Source of the DNA: Acanthochlamys bracteata | Lineage: Eukaryota > Streptophyta > Magnoliopsida > Pandanales > Velloziaceae | Reading direction: 5' to 3' | Assembly: GCA_019914995.1 (NCBI GenBank) | Contig: CM034145.1 | Location: forward strand, 248,001 to 312,000 | Length of the DNA stretch: 64,000 bases | In this document: positions 33,178-45,814 of the stretch, piece by piece | Position numbering within the stretch: position 1 is the first letter of the stretch | How the letters are laid out: every line of letters starts with the position of its first letter | Translations under genes and position numbers: made by a program | Notes under the pieces: generated by a model | Databases searched by the model: none | The model's input: the letters and a program-made list of their open reading frames with translations, nothing else | Told to the model about the DNA's origin: nothing

Positions 33178-36100
33178 TACATTAGTTGCTTTTTCTAACA
33201 TATAATCGCTCTTCCTTTCGTGTTCTTCTTAAATTTTAGAAGGCGACGACAGACAAGTGACTGAAAGCCATGAAGATCAAAGTTGGATACGGAGATTGAG
33301 CTATGTTTGCTCCTAAGTACAACAATATGCATGCAGTTGGATTAATCGGCTCTGCTTCATTTCTGGATTTTAATATTATAATCATTATCGATGTAAGTTG
33401 TGCTAATGCTATGTTCTTCCATTCATCAGTTAGGTTGCCAATATGGAAAAAAACACAAAAAAAGATGGTGTGCGTTGTGAGTCAAGTTTCATATTGTTTG
33501 GGTTGCGAATTTGCTGATTGTTGGTCAGTGTCTAGTGAAACATAATTTGGTTTGAGTGAGATGCAGTTGTCTGTACAAATGTTGAAAATAAAAAAAGGTC
33601 AATTGTTTTTTGTGTGTGTATATATTAGCTTCTTTTTCTTTCTTACTGATGCATTCGGCAATAAACATCTCAGGTGTTAGTTTGCTTGTACTAGCAATCA
33701 TAGCTTAGTAGTTTTCTGACAGCAGAACACTAGAGCTTAAAATTCCTACTACGTAACATTACAGGATGATCCAAGGTAGCAGTAAAACTTAAGATCCATT
33801 CGGTTGAGGTCTCTCCAGTCACAAAATATTCTTCGTTCAACAGGTGTTTGAAGTACGGGCGAGCCTTGGCTATCTTCGCTGAGATACGCTAACAAGGTCA
33901 TATTGCAACATCTTCTGGCAAAATTTTAAGTTCAAACCCAATGTCATATGATGATCAGCCTCTTACACTATAACGGTTTATTTGGAATTTTAGGTTGTTA
34001 TTCTAATCAATTTTGTTTTCACATTACACGCTTGATAACTTTTTTCCGAAAGATTTCTGGTTCACAGCACAACTCAGGTAACTCAAGTGAAGTGTTTCTA
34101 TTGATTATTTTGGTTTCCAGTGTTAAGGTAACAAGTAGCGACATTGGAAAAAATTTGAATGCTAAGACATATAAGCCCAAGAGCAATTTCGTTGAGAATC
34201 AAACTATCGTAAGCTTGTGCACAATACATTGCAACAGTTTGAGTTGTACAACGGAGCCTGCGGGATCAGATTAATAATGTAACCAAAAAAATATTAATTA
34301 CATCCTTCAAAAGCTGGAACAGGAACGATAAATATAAAAAGGTTCGGCTATCAAGAAAGAAATGGAGAAGAGCTATTGGTACAAAGAGTGCTGAATTCTG
34401 AAACTGTCTATTTCGTTTTCTTAAGAATAACTGCAGTGCGGTATTCTGCACCATCCTTGATGAAGCTCCACCAGAGATAGGTTAGAGGAATTGTGGTGGT
34501 ATGCCACATATAGAAAATCTTACAAAAAAGTACTGAAGGCCTAGGCATGGAAACTAGTCATATATATTAAGGCATTTGAATGACACAATGGAATGTCTTA
34601 GTATTAACTTAGAATTCGCATCGATTTGATACCATCTAAATCTTAGAAATAAGAAAGCTGAAAAGTACAAAAAAGCGGTTGCAAAGATGCAAACCAAAAT
34701 GTTAACAGAAAGAAATCAAAAGCTTACCATAATCAAGTTCATAAAATTACAGAATAGGAGTGGTGATAAAAGCCACAAATCGGTGCTGCAGACATGACTC
34801 TTAAGGCCTCATCCTTTGACATTAAATGTTTGTAACAATGAAAGAATCAACGAGTATCCAAAGTAAAGCGACACGAGTTGATGAATAGTCCAACTTCTCT
34901 GTCAAATCAATGTCCCTGTCCAATTTCAGTATCAACATCAGAAACAGATCATCCACTTTTATTTTGTCAGGATTTTCGTGGGTGGTTCGACAAATTAATG
35001 GGCGTTTGTATGAAATAAAGCTTTTATAAAATAAAAAATATTTTTATTTTTTTTAAAAAATAAGATTTATTTTTTTTTATTTTTAAAAAAATAATAAAAA
35101 TATCTAATGAAAAGATCTTATTACGTAGAATTTTTCTACACTTTCTAAATTTTTAAATAAATTTTTTATATATTTATAAAATATGTATTAAAAATATGAA
35201 ATGAAAAAAAGTTGAAAAGTAGTTTTTTTGTAAGTAAAGCAACTAACGGCTGACACCCTAATTTGTCCCATTTCAGTATCAACATCAGAAACAGCATATC
35301 AGCATTCTTCGTCAAGAGTAAATTTTATTCATTAATTTTTGTTAAATTATTATAATATCAAAATAATATATTTAGTAAATTTTTTGAATCTATTTGACTC
35401 AGCCTAAGACGAATTACTAGTCCATTTTTGAATTAGTTAGCTTGAAGATGGTCCAATAATTCATTTTAAATTGGACCAATTGAAACTTAGCTTGATAGAA
35501 TTAACAGTTCACGTTTTTTAATAGTTCTATAATGGCTGAATGTTACAATGAGTGTGTATTTATAAATAAAAATACTAATCCATAAGAGGTTGGCTAATTC
35601 ATTTAAATGTGGGGATCAAATCCTACACAAAACATGTTTAGTCTAAGTTTTTCCATATCAATAATTTCAAAACTCTTAAAACATACATATAGAATATTGG
35701 TTAAAGCATATATATATAATATTGTTTAATAATTTCACTACAAACAAAATATTCTGCTGATGTATCACCACAACAACAGCATCATGTATATCAGTTTGTC
35801 AACTCCTAGAAAATTTTGAAGAAATATTCAATAAAGTTCAGGATATCACAACTTATTAGGATCTAATGTAAAACGTAAGCTTCCAAAAATTGTTGTACAA
35901 GTTTCAGAGTTTTGCAACAGAAAATGTATAGACTTATTCATCGTTTGATGTATAATAAGTACCTTCATGCTTTCACTATCACTTTGTCAACCATATGACT
36001 TTAGATGAGATTTCGTTTTCATGATGTAGAGTGTTACGCTAATCCTAAGGACGACTTCTTCCTATTGATCCAAGTTTTATTCTATGTCGTTTATAGCAAT

Positions 36101-36973
36101 TTCATTGCCTCTTCCATTTTTCTGAATATATCAAGCAAGTTGCAGATTGTCTATTGAGCTCTGATTGGCATCGGTAATTATCATCGAAGAATCATATAAA
36201 CTTTTCTTTATTCATGCCATCAGCTAGCTTTCTCTGCTATCAGTTTATCAACTGATTGACTTTTGAGAGAAATTTCATTTTTCACGCTATGCTTTCAAGA
36301 TGTATCACAATGCTCTTTCATTTGTTTCCAGATCTCCCTTTTACTAGCTTAATTATCTAAATGGCGAGCATAGCAAATAAACTCATTGGGGAAGTTTCAA
36401 GTCTTCTCAGCTAAGGCAGGAAGGCAAAAGAAGAGATGACAAAGGTGAGCATGCAATATAGTTGATTCATACTTCTTTTTGCTCCCTCTCTGGACAGGTC
36501 TTTTAACAGGATTTCAGGCTTTCTTTCATCAATCATCTCTCTTCTGCTGCTCTGTTTAATTCTCTGGATTTGATTCATCCTGTTAATGCGGCTGCATGCT
36601 GTGATGCTGATCAAACTTTCTGGCGTGAGGTAATACTTGTGAAATCACTCGCTTACTCATTCTATGGTTTCCTTATTTCTTAAACCTTTTGTTTCAGTTT
36701 TAATACATATTCTTGACGTCCCAAGTTCGAAATCCTGTTCTAGCTCGTCATGAAGGTTTGAATTTAATCGGATCCCTTCAAAGTTACTTTCATCTAGAAC
36801 TTGAAAGAGGTTTGTTGCAAGATTGTTCATGTATATAAGAAAGCTTCTTTTATGAACTTTCTCTTTCAGTTAGTCAACTACGTACTTGCAGTTTCTAATA
36901 CAATCTCTACCGCAGCAGCCTCCTTCCCTTTCTTTGCTCCGTGTTATCTTCCAAATCTTTAGTTTCATATCCG
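33178..36973. other. Intergenic between NLR2 and NLR3
   Basis: The first 250 bp are the shared NLR 3' flank (AAAGCCATGAAGATCAAAGT near 33270, CATGCAGTTGGATTAATCGG near 33330). An AT-rich repeat lies at about 35000-35245. From about 35970 the sequence is the NLR leader block. No convincing gene between; ORFs such as 33948-34274 show no family features. Confidence 0.6.
35000..35245. repeat. AT-rich MITE-like repeat copy
   Basis: Left end GGGCGTTTGTATGAAAT; the interior has TTACGTAGAATTTTTCTACA and AATATGTATTAAAAATATGA in reverse orientation to the copy at 17764. The right end near CAACTAACGGC is unclear. Confidence 0.6.
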
Positions 36974-38436
36974 ATGGCGTTCATAGCTCAAAATCTCGTC
37001 AATCGGCTCACTGATTACCTGAACAAGATGGTGGAGGAAGAGATCGCCATGCTCGTCTGCGTGCCTCGTGAGGTCGAAAGGCTTCGAGAGACACTCAGAA
37101 GTATTAGCAAAGTCCTGGAGGATGCTGAGAGAAAGAGGATCGAGGACAAGTTCATCAATAACTGGCTTGCCAAACTCAAGGATGTCATGTACGATGCAGA
37201 AGACATACTTGATGAATGCTCCATCGAGGCTCAGAAGACCAAGGAACCGACAAGAACATCAAACTTGTCAATATTATGCTGTCTTCATTTACTCTCTTGC
37301 TTCATCAAGATCGAGCATTCTCATGAGATTGGTACCAGAATGAAAGAGATCAATCTTAGGCTCCAGCAGATTTCCGAAGAGTGCTCTCAGTTTCAACTCA
37401 TTGCCAATATACCTTCACGGCATGAAGACAAGAGTATTGCGGGAAGCAGTCGAGCATGTGGACCTTTGTTGAGTCCAGACATCGTGGGAACAAAAATTGA
37501 AGAGAACACTGACAAAATTGTGGAATTTCTAACCGAGAAAGACGAACGAGAGAAGATCCTCGTGTATGGAATCACAGGCATTGGAGGAATCGGGAAGACT
37601 ACACTAGCCCAGAAGGTGTTTAATGATTATAGAGTAGACGCAGCTTTTCAAGTAAAAATATGGGTCAGTGTTACAGAAGTATATGATGAGGAGAAACTTT
37701 TACGTGATATCTTGGCTTCTATCAAAGTCGATCATACAGGGGCTCTAACAAAATCACAACTCGAGCCTATGGTGAAAAATGCCCTTGAAAATAAGAAATT
37801 CTTAGTTGTCCTGGATAACGTCTGGAACGCGTCCGTTTGGGAAAAGTTACTGAGGGATCCTCTCCATAGTGGAGCGATAGGCAGCAGGGTCTTGGTTACA
37901 ACTAGAGGAGAAGATATCGCTAATCAAATGAAGTCTGTCAGATGCTTGCCAATCGAACCTATGTCTCTCGAAGATGGATGGCTATTACTATGTAAAGTTG
38001 TGGTATTGGGAGGAGATGAAAGTGAGATTTTGTGGCTTAAGGATATCGGGTTGCAGATTGTGAACAAATGTGGAGGATTGCCTTTAGCTATCCGTGCAAT
38101 TGCGGGTGTGCTATGCGAGACAAACAGAAGTAGGCGTGCGTGGGAGGGTGTTCTCTTACGTAGCGAATGGTCATCGACAAAACTCCCGGATGAAATTCAT
38201 AATGCATTGTATTTAAGTTATAAGGATTTGCCGTCACAGCTTAAACAATGCTTTCTTGTTTGCTCATTATTTGGTTATGGTGAGATGCACGACATCGACA
38301 ATATAGTTAGTATTTGGATATCTGAAGGGTTAATAACAGAATACAGGAATTTAACCTCGGAAAGAAGCAGAAATTTGCTATGTTGGACTCATTAGACGAG
38401 GTATGTTGCAACTTGACCCGGAATATTGTGATGAAA

Positions 38437-41388
38437 TGTAACAGCCTGATTAGTAGTGAGTTGAATTAAGCCATTGTTGGAGTTAGAGGCCTTACTATGC
38501 AATGTTTTCTTCTTTTATTTTTCTCCTCACCTTTCTTTTCATCTTCCACCCGACAGCCACCTTGCTGCCCCCTCACCGGCAGCAATTTCTCCCCTCCGGC
38601 GCCATTATTTTTCTTTGTTCTTACTCCGGCGTGCATCTCCAAGCCCTCCCCTTGCTTTCCTTGCTTCAATTTCGCCGGATTGAGTTTTGTTTCACCGCCG
38701 AGCAAAAACCCTAATTTGTCCGTCGTTGATTCGCCGCCGTTTCTTGACGCGGCTTCCTAAAATCCTTCTCCTCACCCCACTGAAGGTTTTTCCCTACATC
38801 AATTGAGCTCGATTTGGCTCAAGAGAGAAGGAGCACGATTTCTTCCAAGCCGTCGTGTAAATGGCGATTCCGGCACCGGCAAATGTTTTTAGTTTAACCA
38901 TCGGTTCTATTAAACTCTACCACTCTTGAGGATCATTTCGTTATTAATTTCTCTCTTGCCGGAAAGTTCGCGGAACCCTAATTTTCGCCGAATCCGACGA
39001 GCCGTGAACCGACGGTTTAGGTGAGATCAAATGCTCTCTTTTGTCGATGAACTTGTTTTTGGACCTCTGAATAACCCATTTAACTTTATACGTCTAGTTG
39101 ATCGATAACCGGCGAGAGTTCGTCTCTCGACGTGAGGTCCGTTCTCGATCGACTTGTTCGATTCGTAAGCATTCTTAGTTGCTAGCTTAGTATTAGTCGA
39201 TGTGTTTGAATTATGAGTTATTCTTTGGAGAATTGCTTTAGATTACTTATTGCGTGGTTTTATATTGGTAATAGGATTAAAAGCGAAATTTGTCGGATGA
39301 TCCGAATTGGTAATAGCCATAGATAAGAGGTTTTGCAAGGACCTTGGTGAGGGTTACTTAAGGTCTTCTCTTCTTAGCTTATCGTTAGGTTTTTAACGCA
39401 AAGTAACATTTGCTTTGAAAACTCGCATGACTTGCCACCTTCAAGATATATAATATGATTGATCGTTCATGCCATAAAGTGCTTGTGCATGTATAACTAT
39501 GTAAGGTTATGATAACGATAGAAATTATAAGGGCATGCTAGAAACAAAGTAGGTTGGATGATTGATGAGAATATCATGTTTGCATGTAAAAATCTAGAAT
39601 TTGTGATATGCAAGTATATGAGATCTATAGGATGTCGTCTATATCGGATGGCCTGTAAACTGGACAATGATTTTATGTTATTAAAGTGGCTAGATATAGA
39701 TACTTTAACTCTATATCAAGTTATGACATATATTAAGCAACTAGAAGACTTGAACTAACATATTAGTATGTTTAGAGTGATATATGTGCATAATAATCAT
39801 ATCACAAGTATATCAGTATGTCATTAGTAAATGACTTAGCATGTTTAATTAGTTTATACGTGATTCGAATGATTTTGCAGATAAGTAGTAGAATTAAATT
39901 GCATGCACCATTACGTATGCTATATGGGGTTCTGCATTGAATGCACTTTTCACTTGTAAAGCATGCTCATTAAAAGTGATGATTATGGTAATCATGATGC
40001 ATAGTAATTTTAGATATGTGAAGGTGACTTCACATATTGTTTGCATATGAATTCCAAGTATAGAGCATGTGATATTTATATACCTACACATGCATGGGCA
40101 TTGATTGTGATTGAAATCCGGTGAGAGGCTTTTAAGCCCTGGTTCACCATGTGAATATGCATATGACCTATGACTAATGCCCGTAGGGGCTCAGATTTGA
40201 TTGACCTATTATGCATGGACACTGCGTCTTTGCACGAGGCAGCAGCGAGTCAGGTGAGATCGGGACCCGATGGGTGTGGGGCGGCACCCACCTATGGCCA
40301 TAGTATTTTAGGCCCATGCGGCGTGGGCGATACCACGGCCCATCCGGTTCGATCACCCGAATGGTTGTACCACCGGCGCGAGTAGCTGGTTTTGTAGGTC
40401 GAGTGGAGATTGGATCTCGCTCTATATTATATATTTATCTTCCGATTCCCGACTAGTGTTACATCATGAATATAGATAGACAAACATGTGTGGTATCATA
40501 TTAGACATGTTTGGATAACTGACGACGCATGTATGAATGCATAAAGGTATTGTAGCGTGCATAGTTGGACTTTATGTATTTAGGATGCCATAGTGAAAGA
40601 AATATAAACTATGTAGTTTGTTCTCATAGTACATGGCATCTAATGAATATTATTACATGTTAATATAGCAGATATTTTATGGATCGCATTTGTTGTATGT
40701 CAAAGCCCTCCGTATCGATTCTTATTGGGAACTAGGTTGGTATGGGACGACTTAGGACCCAATAGAGCTTGTTCCGATCTAATCGTTGCATCCGCATATA
40801 GCGGATAGGATTGAAACAATTAGGGTAATGCATTAAAAGCCCTAAATGGTGCATTTTGTTATTTCACCTCACTGAGTCTGGGCTTATCCCTTTTTCTTTC
40901 TTTGGCCTCTCCCAGATATTCCAGGTACTAGCGGGAGCTGACAGGATATAGCACTGAGTTTTGATATAGCACGTCGACGGTAGATCCGTGTACTTATAGC
41001 TCATTTTGGCATATAGATGGCTCTGTTATTTTCTTAAGATATGTATTTCTCTTATATCTTTTTTGGCTTTGTAAATTGAAGTTTTGGAGATGTAATAGGT
41101 GTGAGTGTGGCTACCGGTAGCCCATAGATATTTATTTGGTTGGTTTTGGTATTGAAAGTATTTGTTTATTTTTGCTTTGTTTTATCGTTATCAAATGAAT
41201 TATTATGGTACAGGTTTCCACTTGAAATTATAGAGAAGGTTCTGTCGAATTTTATTTATTTATTTATTTGAAAACGTTTGGTGAACCGTTATGATATTTT
41301 TGGATCAGGCTTACTAGACTGGATCTAGTTTGGTTGTTGTCCAGACAGGTCTAGTTTAGGCCGGTCGCGGCCGGGTTGGGTCGTGACA
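38437..41388. mobile_element. Solo LTR (2,952 bp), probably of a Ty3/gypsy element, inserted in NLR3
   Basis: The ends are TGTAACAGCC and GGTCGTGACA, the TG…CA form with near-inverted TGTAAC/GTGACA termini typical of plant gypsy LTRs. The left flank TGAAA (38432-38436) and right flank TGGAA (41389-41393) are a 5-bp target duplication with one difference. NLR1 has GATGGAAC at this place, which supports TGGAA as the original. There is no long ORF, primer site or polyprotein, so this looks like a single LTR left after recombination between two LTRs. The length and the CG-rich central part would suit a Tekay/Del-type chromovirus, but that assignment is a guess. Confidence 0.8.
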
Positions 41389-42163
41389 TGGAACAACATG
41401 GCAGATGCATGATCTCTTGAGAGATCTAGGTCGTTCCCTAACGCAAGGTGAGAATTTGTGTGCAAAGGATTTCATAGAGATGACCAACCCTAATGAGTCT
41501 GTCATGAAATTGCGCAATTTACGTATTAAAGTTAGTGCTAGTCATAGTAGTTCGAATGCTTCTTCTCATGTCGATTTTATTAGAAAATGCTCATCCCTAA
41601 GGTATTTAGGGTTAGAAAGTTTAGAAGTGGATGTTGAGGGCGTTAATCAGATCTGCAAAGCAAACAAGCGCCTTCGAATCTTGCACTTGACGGATGCTCC
41701 TATTGTACATCTTCCGTCCTCCATACTGAATCTCATTCACTTGAGATATCTTCATCTTGAATATCTTACAATAAGTGAATTGCCGGATAGCATTGGAGAC
41801 CTTTCAAACCTTCTTTTCCTTTATCTCATAAGTTGCAAGTTCCTACGGAACCTTCCAAGGAGTGTGGTTAGACTTCAGAATCTGCGAGCTATTGATCTTT
41901 CGGATACAGATCTAGAGGGTATGCCAGCAGGATGGGAAAGTTTGAAAAATCTCCAAAAAGTTATGCGATTTAGTATTCACGAAGGGGATGTTTTGTCCCG
42001 ACAAAACCAAACAGAGTGGTGCAGTTTGGAAGATTTATCTTGCCTCCCCTTCCTCCGGCAACTCTACATTTACCACCTAGACAGAGCAAAAGTTTCGGAT
42101 GATAATCATAACACAGAGATGGAAAGCATATTCAGAAATAACAGTTGCTTGGAGAAGTTGTAC

Positions 42164-42349
42164 TTGGACTGCACATTACCTATTAAAACTGACACGGATG
42201 AGGAGATCATTGACAGTTCGTCGGATAAATCAATCTTGGACTGCACATTACCTAGTGAAATTGATACAGATGAGGAGATCATTGACAGTTCGTCGGATAA
42301 ATCAATCTTGAACTGCACATTACCTAGTGAAAGTGAATTGGACGTGGAG
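42164..42349 (+). repeat. 72-bp in-frame tandem duplication in the NLR3 LRR region
   Basis: The unit, from TTGGACTGCACATTACCTA, occurs at 42164-42235 and 42236-42307, with a partial third start at 42308. It encodes 24 residues, LDCTLP…DTDEEIIDSSSDKSI. NLR1 and NLR2 have a single CTPPTE-type segment here. Two full units differ at only a few bases. Confidence 0.9.
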
Positions 42350-44754
42350 AACATTGAGAAGGTGTTTGAGTTCTTTTTGTGCCCACCGGATTCTCTCGAG
42401 ATCTTATGGATTAGGGATTTCTATGGAAGAAGCTTCCCGAGTTGGATCTCTTGCAGTTATCTTCCTAATGTATCGACTTTACAATTGTTCAACTGTCATT
42501 ATTGTACAAACCTTCCACCTCTTGGCATGCTTCCAAATTTGAGTTATCTCAAAATAAGCTGTGCGCGGGACATCAAAATTATTGGCCCAGAGTTTCTCGG
42601 CCTCTCTAATCATGGCGGTTCTTCTTCTTCTTTTCCACCCAACGTTATATTTCCCAAGTTGGAGAATCTGTACTTCGAATACTTGAAAAATTGGTCTGAA
42701 TGGATCTGGGATATTAAAGAACGAGAGGAAACAAGTCACGGAGGGATCTGTAAAGCCTTCCCCTGTTTGAAAGAAATTGCTATTAATGGATGCCCTTTGC
42801 TGAAGTCTCTTCCGCATAGCTTCTATCTCTATGGTGCCGAATCCTTACAAGATATGCATATAGAGGATTCAGGTTTGGAAGAACTCGGCCACCTTCCATC
42901 TCTTAGAAAATTGCTTGTTGAAAACAAGGACAACAAACTACAGAGGGTCTCAAATCTTCCTAAGCTGGAAGTGCTTTATCTATACCCAAACTCTATGGAT
43001 TCCCTGCCACAATGGTTGCTCGGTAGACGGCATGGATTTTCCTCACTCCGGTTGCTGCATACTGAGGAAGGATGTAAGATGCTCCGGGGAATTTGTGACC
43101 GTGAATATTGCCCAGTGTGGCCTCTCTGTTCCCACCATCCTCAAGGCTATCAACCAAGGTCAGAGCTCTCTCTCGCTCTCTCTCTGTGTATATCTTAAAT
43201 TTTAATGTATTGATTGGAAATTAGCTCTTTGATTTATATAATTACTAGTCGTTTCTTCTTCTCTTAATTTTGGAAGGTGATGATTCAAAGCGAGGAGGAT
43301 GAAAGCTGCACGCAGAGTTTGAGTAATGTTTGCTCCACTTCCAACAACATGCATACAGTTGGATTAATCGGCTTCGCTTCATTTCTAATGTTATTATTAC
43401 TGTTATCGTTGGATTGCTGCTTCTTGATGTTTTTTTTCAACGAAGAGAGAGGAAAGAAACAAAAAACAAAACGTTGTTGTGATTCAAGTTTCATGTTGTT
43501 TGGGTTGTGAAAAATTTGCTGATTGTTCATCGGCGTCTATAGTTCGCACCAAAAGAAAAAACAAGGGAAAACAGTGAGGACAGAGAGAGAGGAATATTAT
43601 TTGAGTAAAGTTTTGCTGTCTGTACAAACAAATGTTTGCAATAAATAAAATGTTGTGTTTGTTTTGTGTGTTTGTGTTAAATCTCTTTTGCAATTAGTTA
43701 AATCTATTAGATTTGGAAGAATGGTTTATTCTAAATTTAAAAATATGATTTGACTATTTGGATTAATTGAGCTGGAGAAAGGGTTGATTGTATAATTAAA
43801 AGTTGTATTTTTTTTCAAATGAGTTAAATTTGGTAAGTTAAAAAAATTATTACCTAAAATTTTTATTTTTTATATTACTTGAGCTTAATAAATTGTTTGT
43901 GATTTTCCTGATTTATTGTAATTTATTTGATTTATCCAAACCTAATTTGGCATCTAGAGTTTTGGTTTTTTAGATTGTTGAGTGTCTGCTTGACCAGGTA
44001 AACGTTTATTTCTTAATACTGGTGGATTAAAAAGATAAATGGATTAATCTTCCATTAAATAAAAATAAAATAAAAAAATAGTTATATACTAGAAAGTTTT
44101 ATAATTTATTGGTTTAAATTATTGTGTTTGAATTAAACTTTTTAGTATATGAGAAGGATCTTTCGGATGTTTTATTTGGTTAGTTTTTTGGATATTGTAT
44201 TTTTTTAAATAGTAGTATCAAAACCAATAGTTTGGTTGGAAGTTAGGTGTACATAATAGTTTTCGCTAACGGTGTGCGAGCAAGTTAAAAATAATGTGAT
44301 TCACATAAAGCTTTTATATGGTTAGCAAGAATTCAAAGCAAATTAGACTCGGATGACGAGTTCTTGATTGCACAAAAGCAGTGCACATATAAGATGACCG
44401 GCGCATATTATAACTATAACTGATATTTGCTAAATATGCTACAGCAGTGTAACTTTTCAGCTTCTGTATGATGAGCGAGATTTTAAAACAAATTGAAGGC
44501 AAGCTCATAGTATGCCATAACGGTGCTCGATGATACATTTGATTAGAATTTTGAACGATCGACATATTTGGTATCGTGATAGGATGTTTAGATGATAAGA
44601 AATATGAATAATTCATTCTTGAAAAAAAAATTGTTAGTTTAATAGTGAGTGAATTAGTTCTATATTGAATAAAAATAAAATAAAAAATATTAATATACTA
44701 AAAGATTTTATAAATCATTAGTTTAAACTTTTGAATTGAATTAAATTTTCTAAT

Positions 44755-44922
44755 ATAATTTTTTAACTTACATTTTTTTATATATTATTTATAAGTATTT
44801 AAAAAATTTATTTATAAATTTATAAATATAAAAAATTTTACATAACAAAATATTTTTATTATTTAATTTTTTAAATTAAAAAATATTTTATTTTAAAATA
44901 ATTTTCAAACGGCTCCTAGTGA
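44755..44922. repeat. AT-rich MITE-like repeat copy, partial
   Basis: The right end TTTTCAAACGGCTCC matches the family; the left end is unclear. Interior ATTTTTTTATATATTATTTA and TTTTATTTTAAAATAATTTT. Confidence 0.5.
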
Positions 44923-45045
44923 ACCTGGAAGATATGGAAGAGCGTCTCGTTATGGTGCTTTACCTCTTTTACAGTGATTGATACCATCGGCGAGTGGACT
45001 TGCAGCAACCATCTGCAGGCGCTGACATTATTATGTCTCAGTCAT

Positions 45046-45777
45046 TGTTTGGATTATAGATTTTGGTTGTGAATGATAGGGATAGTGAAATATTTCACCA
45101 TCTTAATCATATTTATTTTTATTTTATTAAAAAGAAAAATAGTGGTAGTGATAAAATTGTGATGAATTGATGTTAAAATATGTAACTATTAAATTAGCGG
45201 GTATATATGATGACAAAAAAAAAGTAAATTTATTTCACTTTTTATCTTTTTATTTTTTTAATAATTTAATAATTATTTTAATTAGATATTTTTAATTAAA
45301 TATTTATTTTAATTAATATATACTAGTTTTATTATAATAATTTATAATTTTATATTTATTTAATTTTAATTGATTTTAGTTGATAAAAAATAATGAAACT
45401 ATATGATCAAAGTTTTTAATTTAAAATTTTTATTTAATTATATTAAATTATATCAAATATTAATAAAAAGTTAAATTAATATATAAATTAATTTAAAATT
45501 TATATTAATAAAATTAATTCAAATTATATTAATAAAATTAGTTTAAAGTTATATTAATAAAAAAAAAAGATTAATATAAATAAAAAAGACATTTGAGTCT
45601 TTTATAAAAATTTACTTCATTACTTATTTACTTATCTATTTATTTAAATATAGTTAGTTTATTATCCTTACTATATATTTAAATATTATAAAGTTAAATA
45701 GTTATTTTTTCTATCCGTTTTTTATTATTTTTTTAATCTATCATCTTATTTTTATTTCTTAATTATGTATCCAAACA
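45046..45777. repeat. Candidate 732-bp non-autonomous DNA element
   Basis: Perfect 9-bp inverted ends, TGTTTGGAT at 45046-45054 and ATCCAAACA at 45769-45777, enclose a very AT-rich interior without ORFs. No target duplication is obvious. It could be a larger relative of the short repeat family. Confidence 0.4.
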
Positions 45778-45814
45778 TATAGTTAAAGAGCGTCGATTTA
45801 GGTAAATATACTGT

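Larger units (their letters stand above)
36974..43198 (+). pseudogene. NLR3: CC-NB-LRR disease-resistance gene split by a solo LTR and a 2-bp deletion
   Basis: The 5' part starts at the ATG at 36974 (MAFIAQNLVN) and has the same CC and NB-ARC motifs as NLR1 and NLR2 (GIGGIGKTT, VVLDNVW, GSRVLVTT, CGGLPLAI). It goes out of frame near 38358-38364 through loss of two bases and stops at 38395. Homology continues to 38436, where a 2,952-bp solo LTR begins, and resumes at 41389 with MHDLLRDLG. From there an open LRR frame runs to 43198. The LRR part has an extra 72-bp tandem duplication at 42164-42307. The end (CPVWPLCSHHPQGYQPR) sits next to an AAG|GTCAGAG donor-like site near 43158, so a tiny last exon after the acceptor near 43275 would end the protein directly with TGA. 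The mature LRR fragment alone would not be a functional receptor. Confidence 0.85.
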
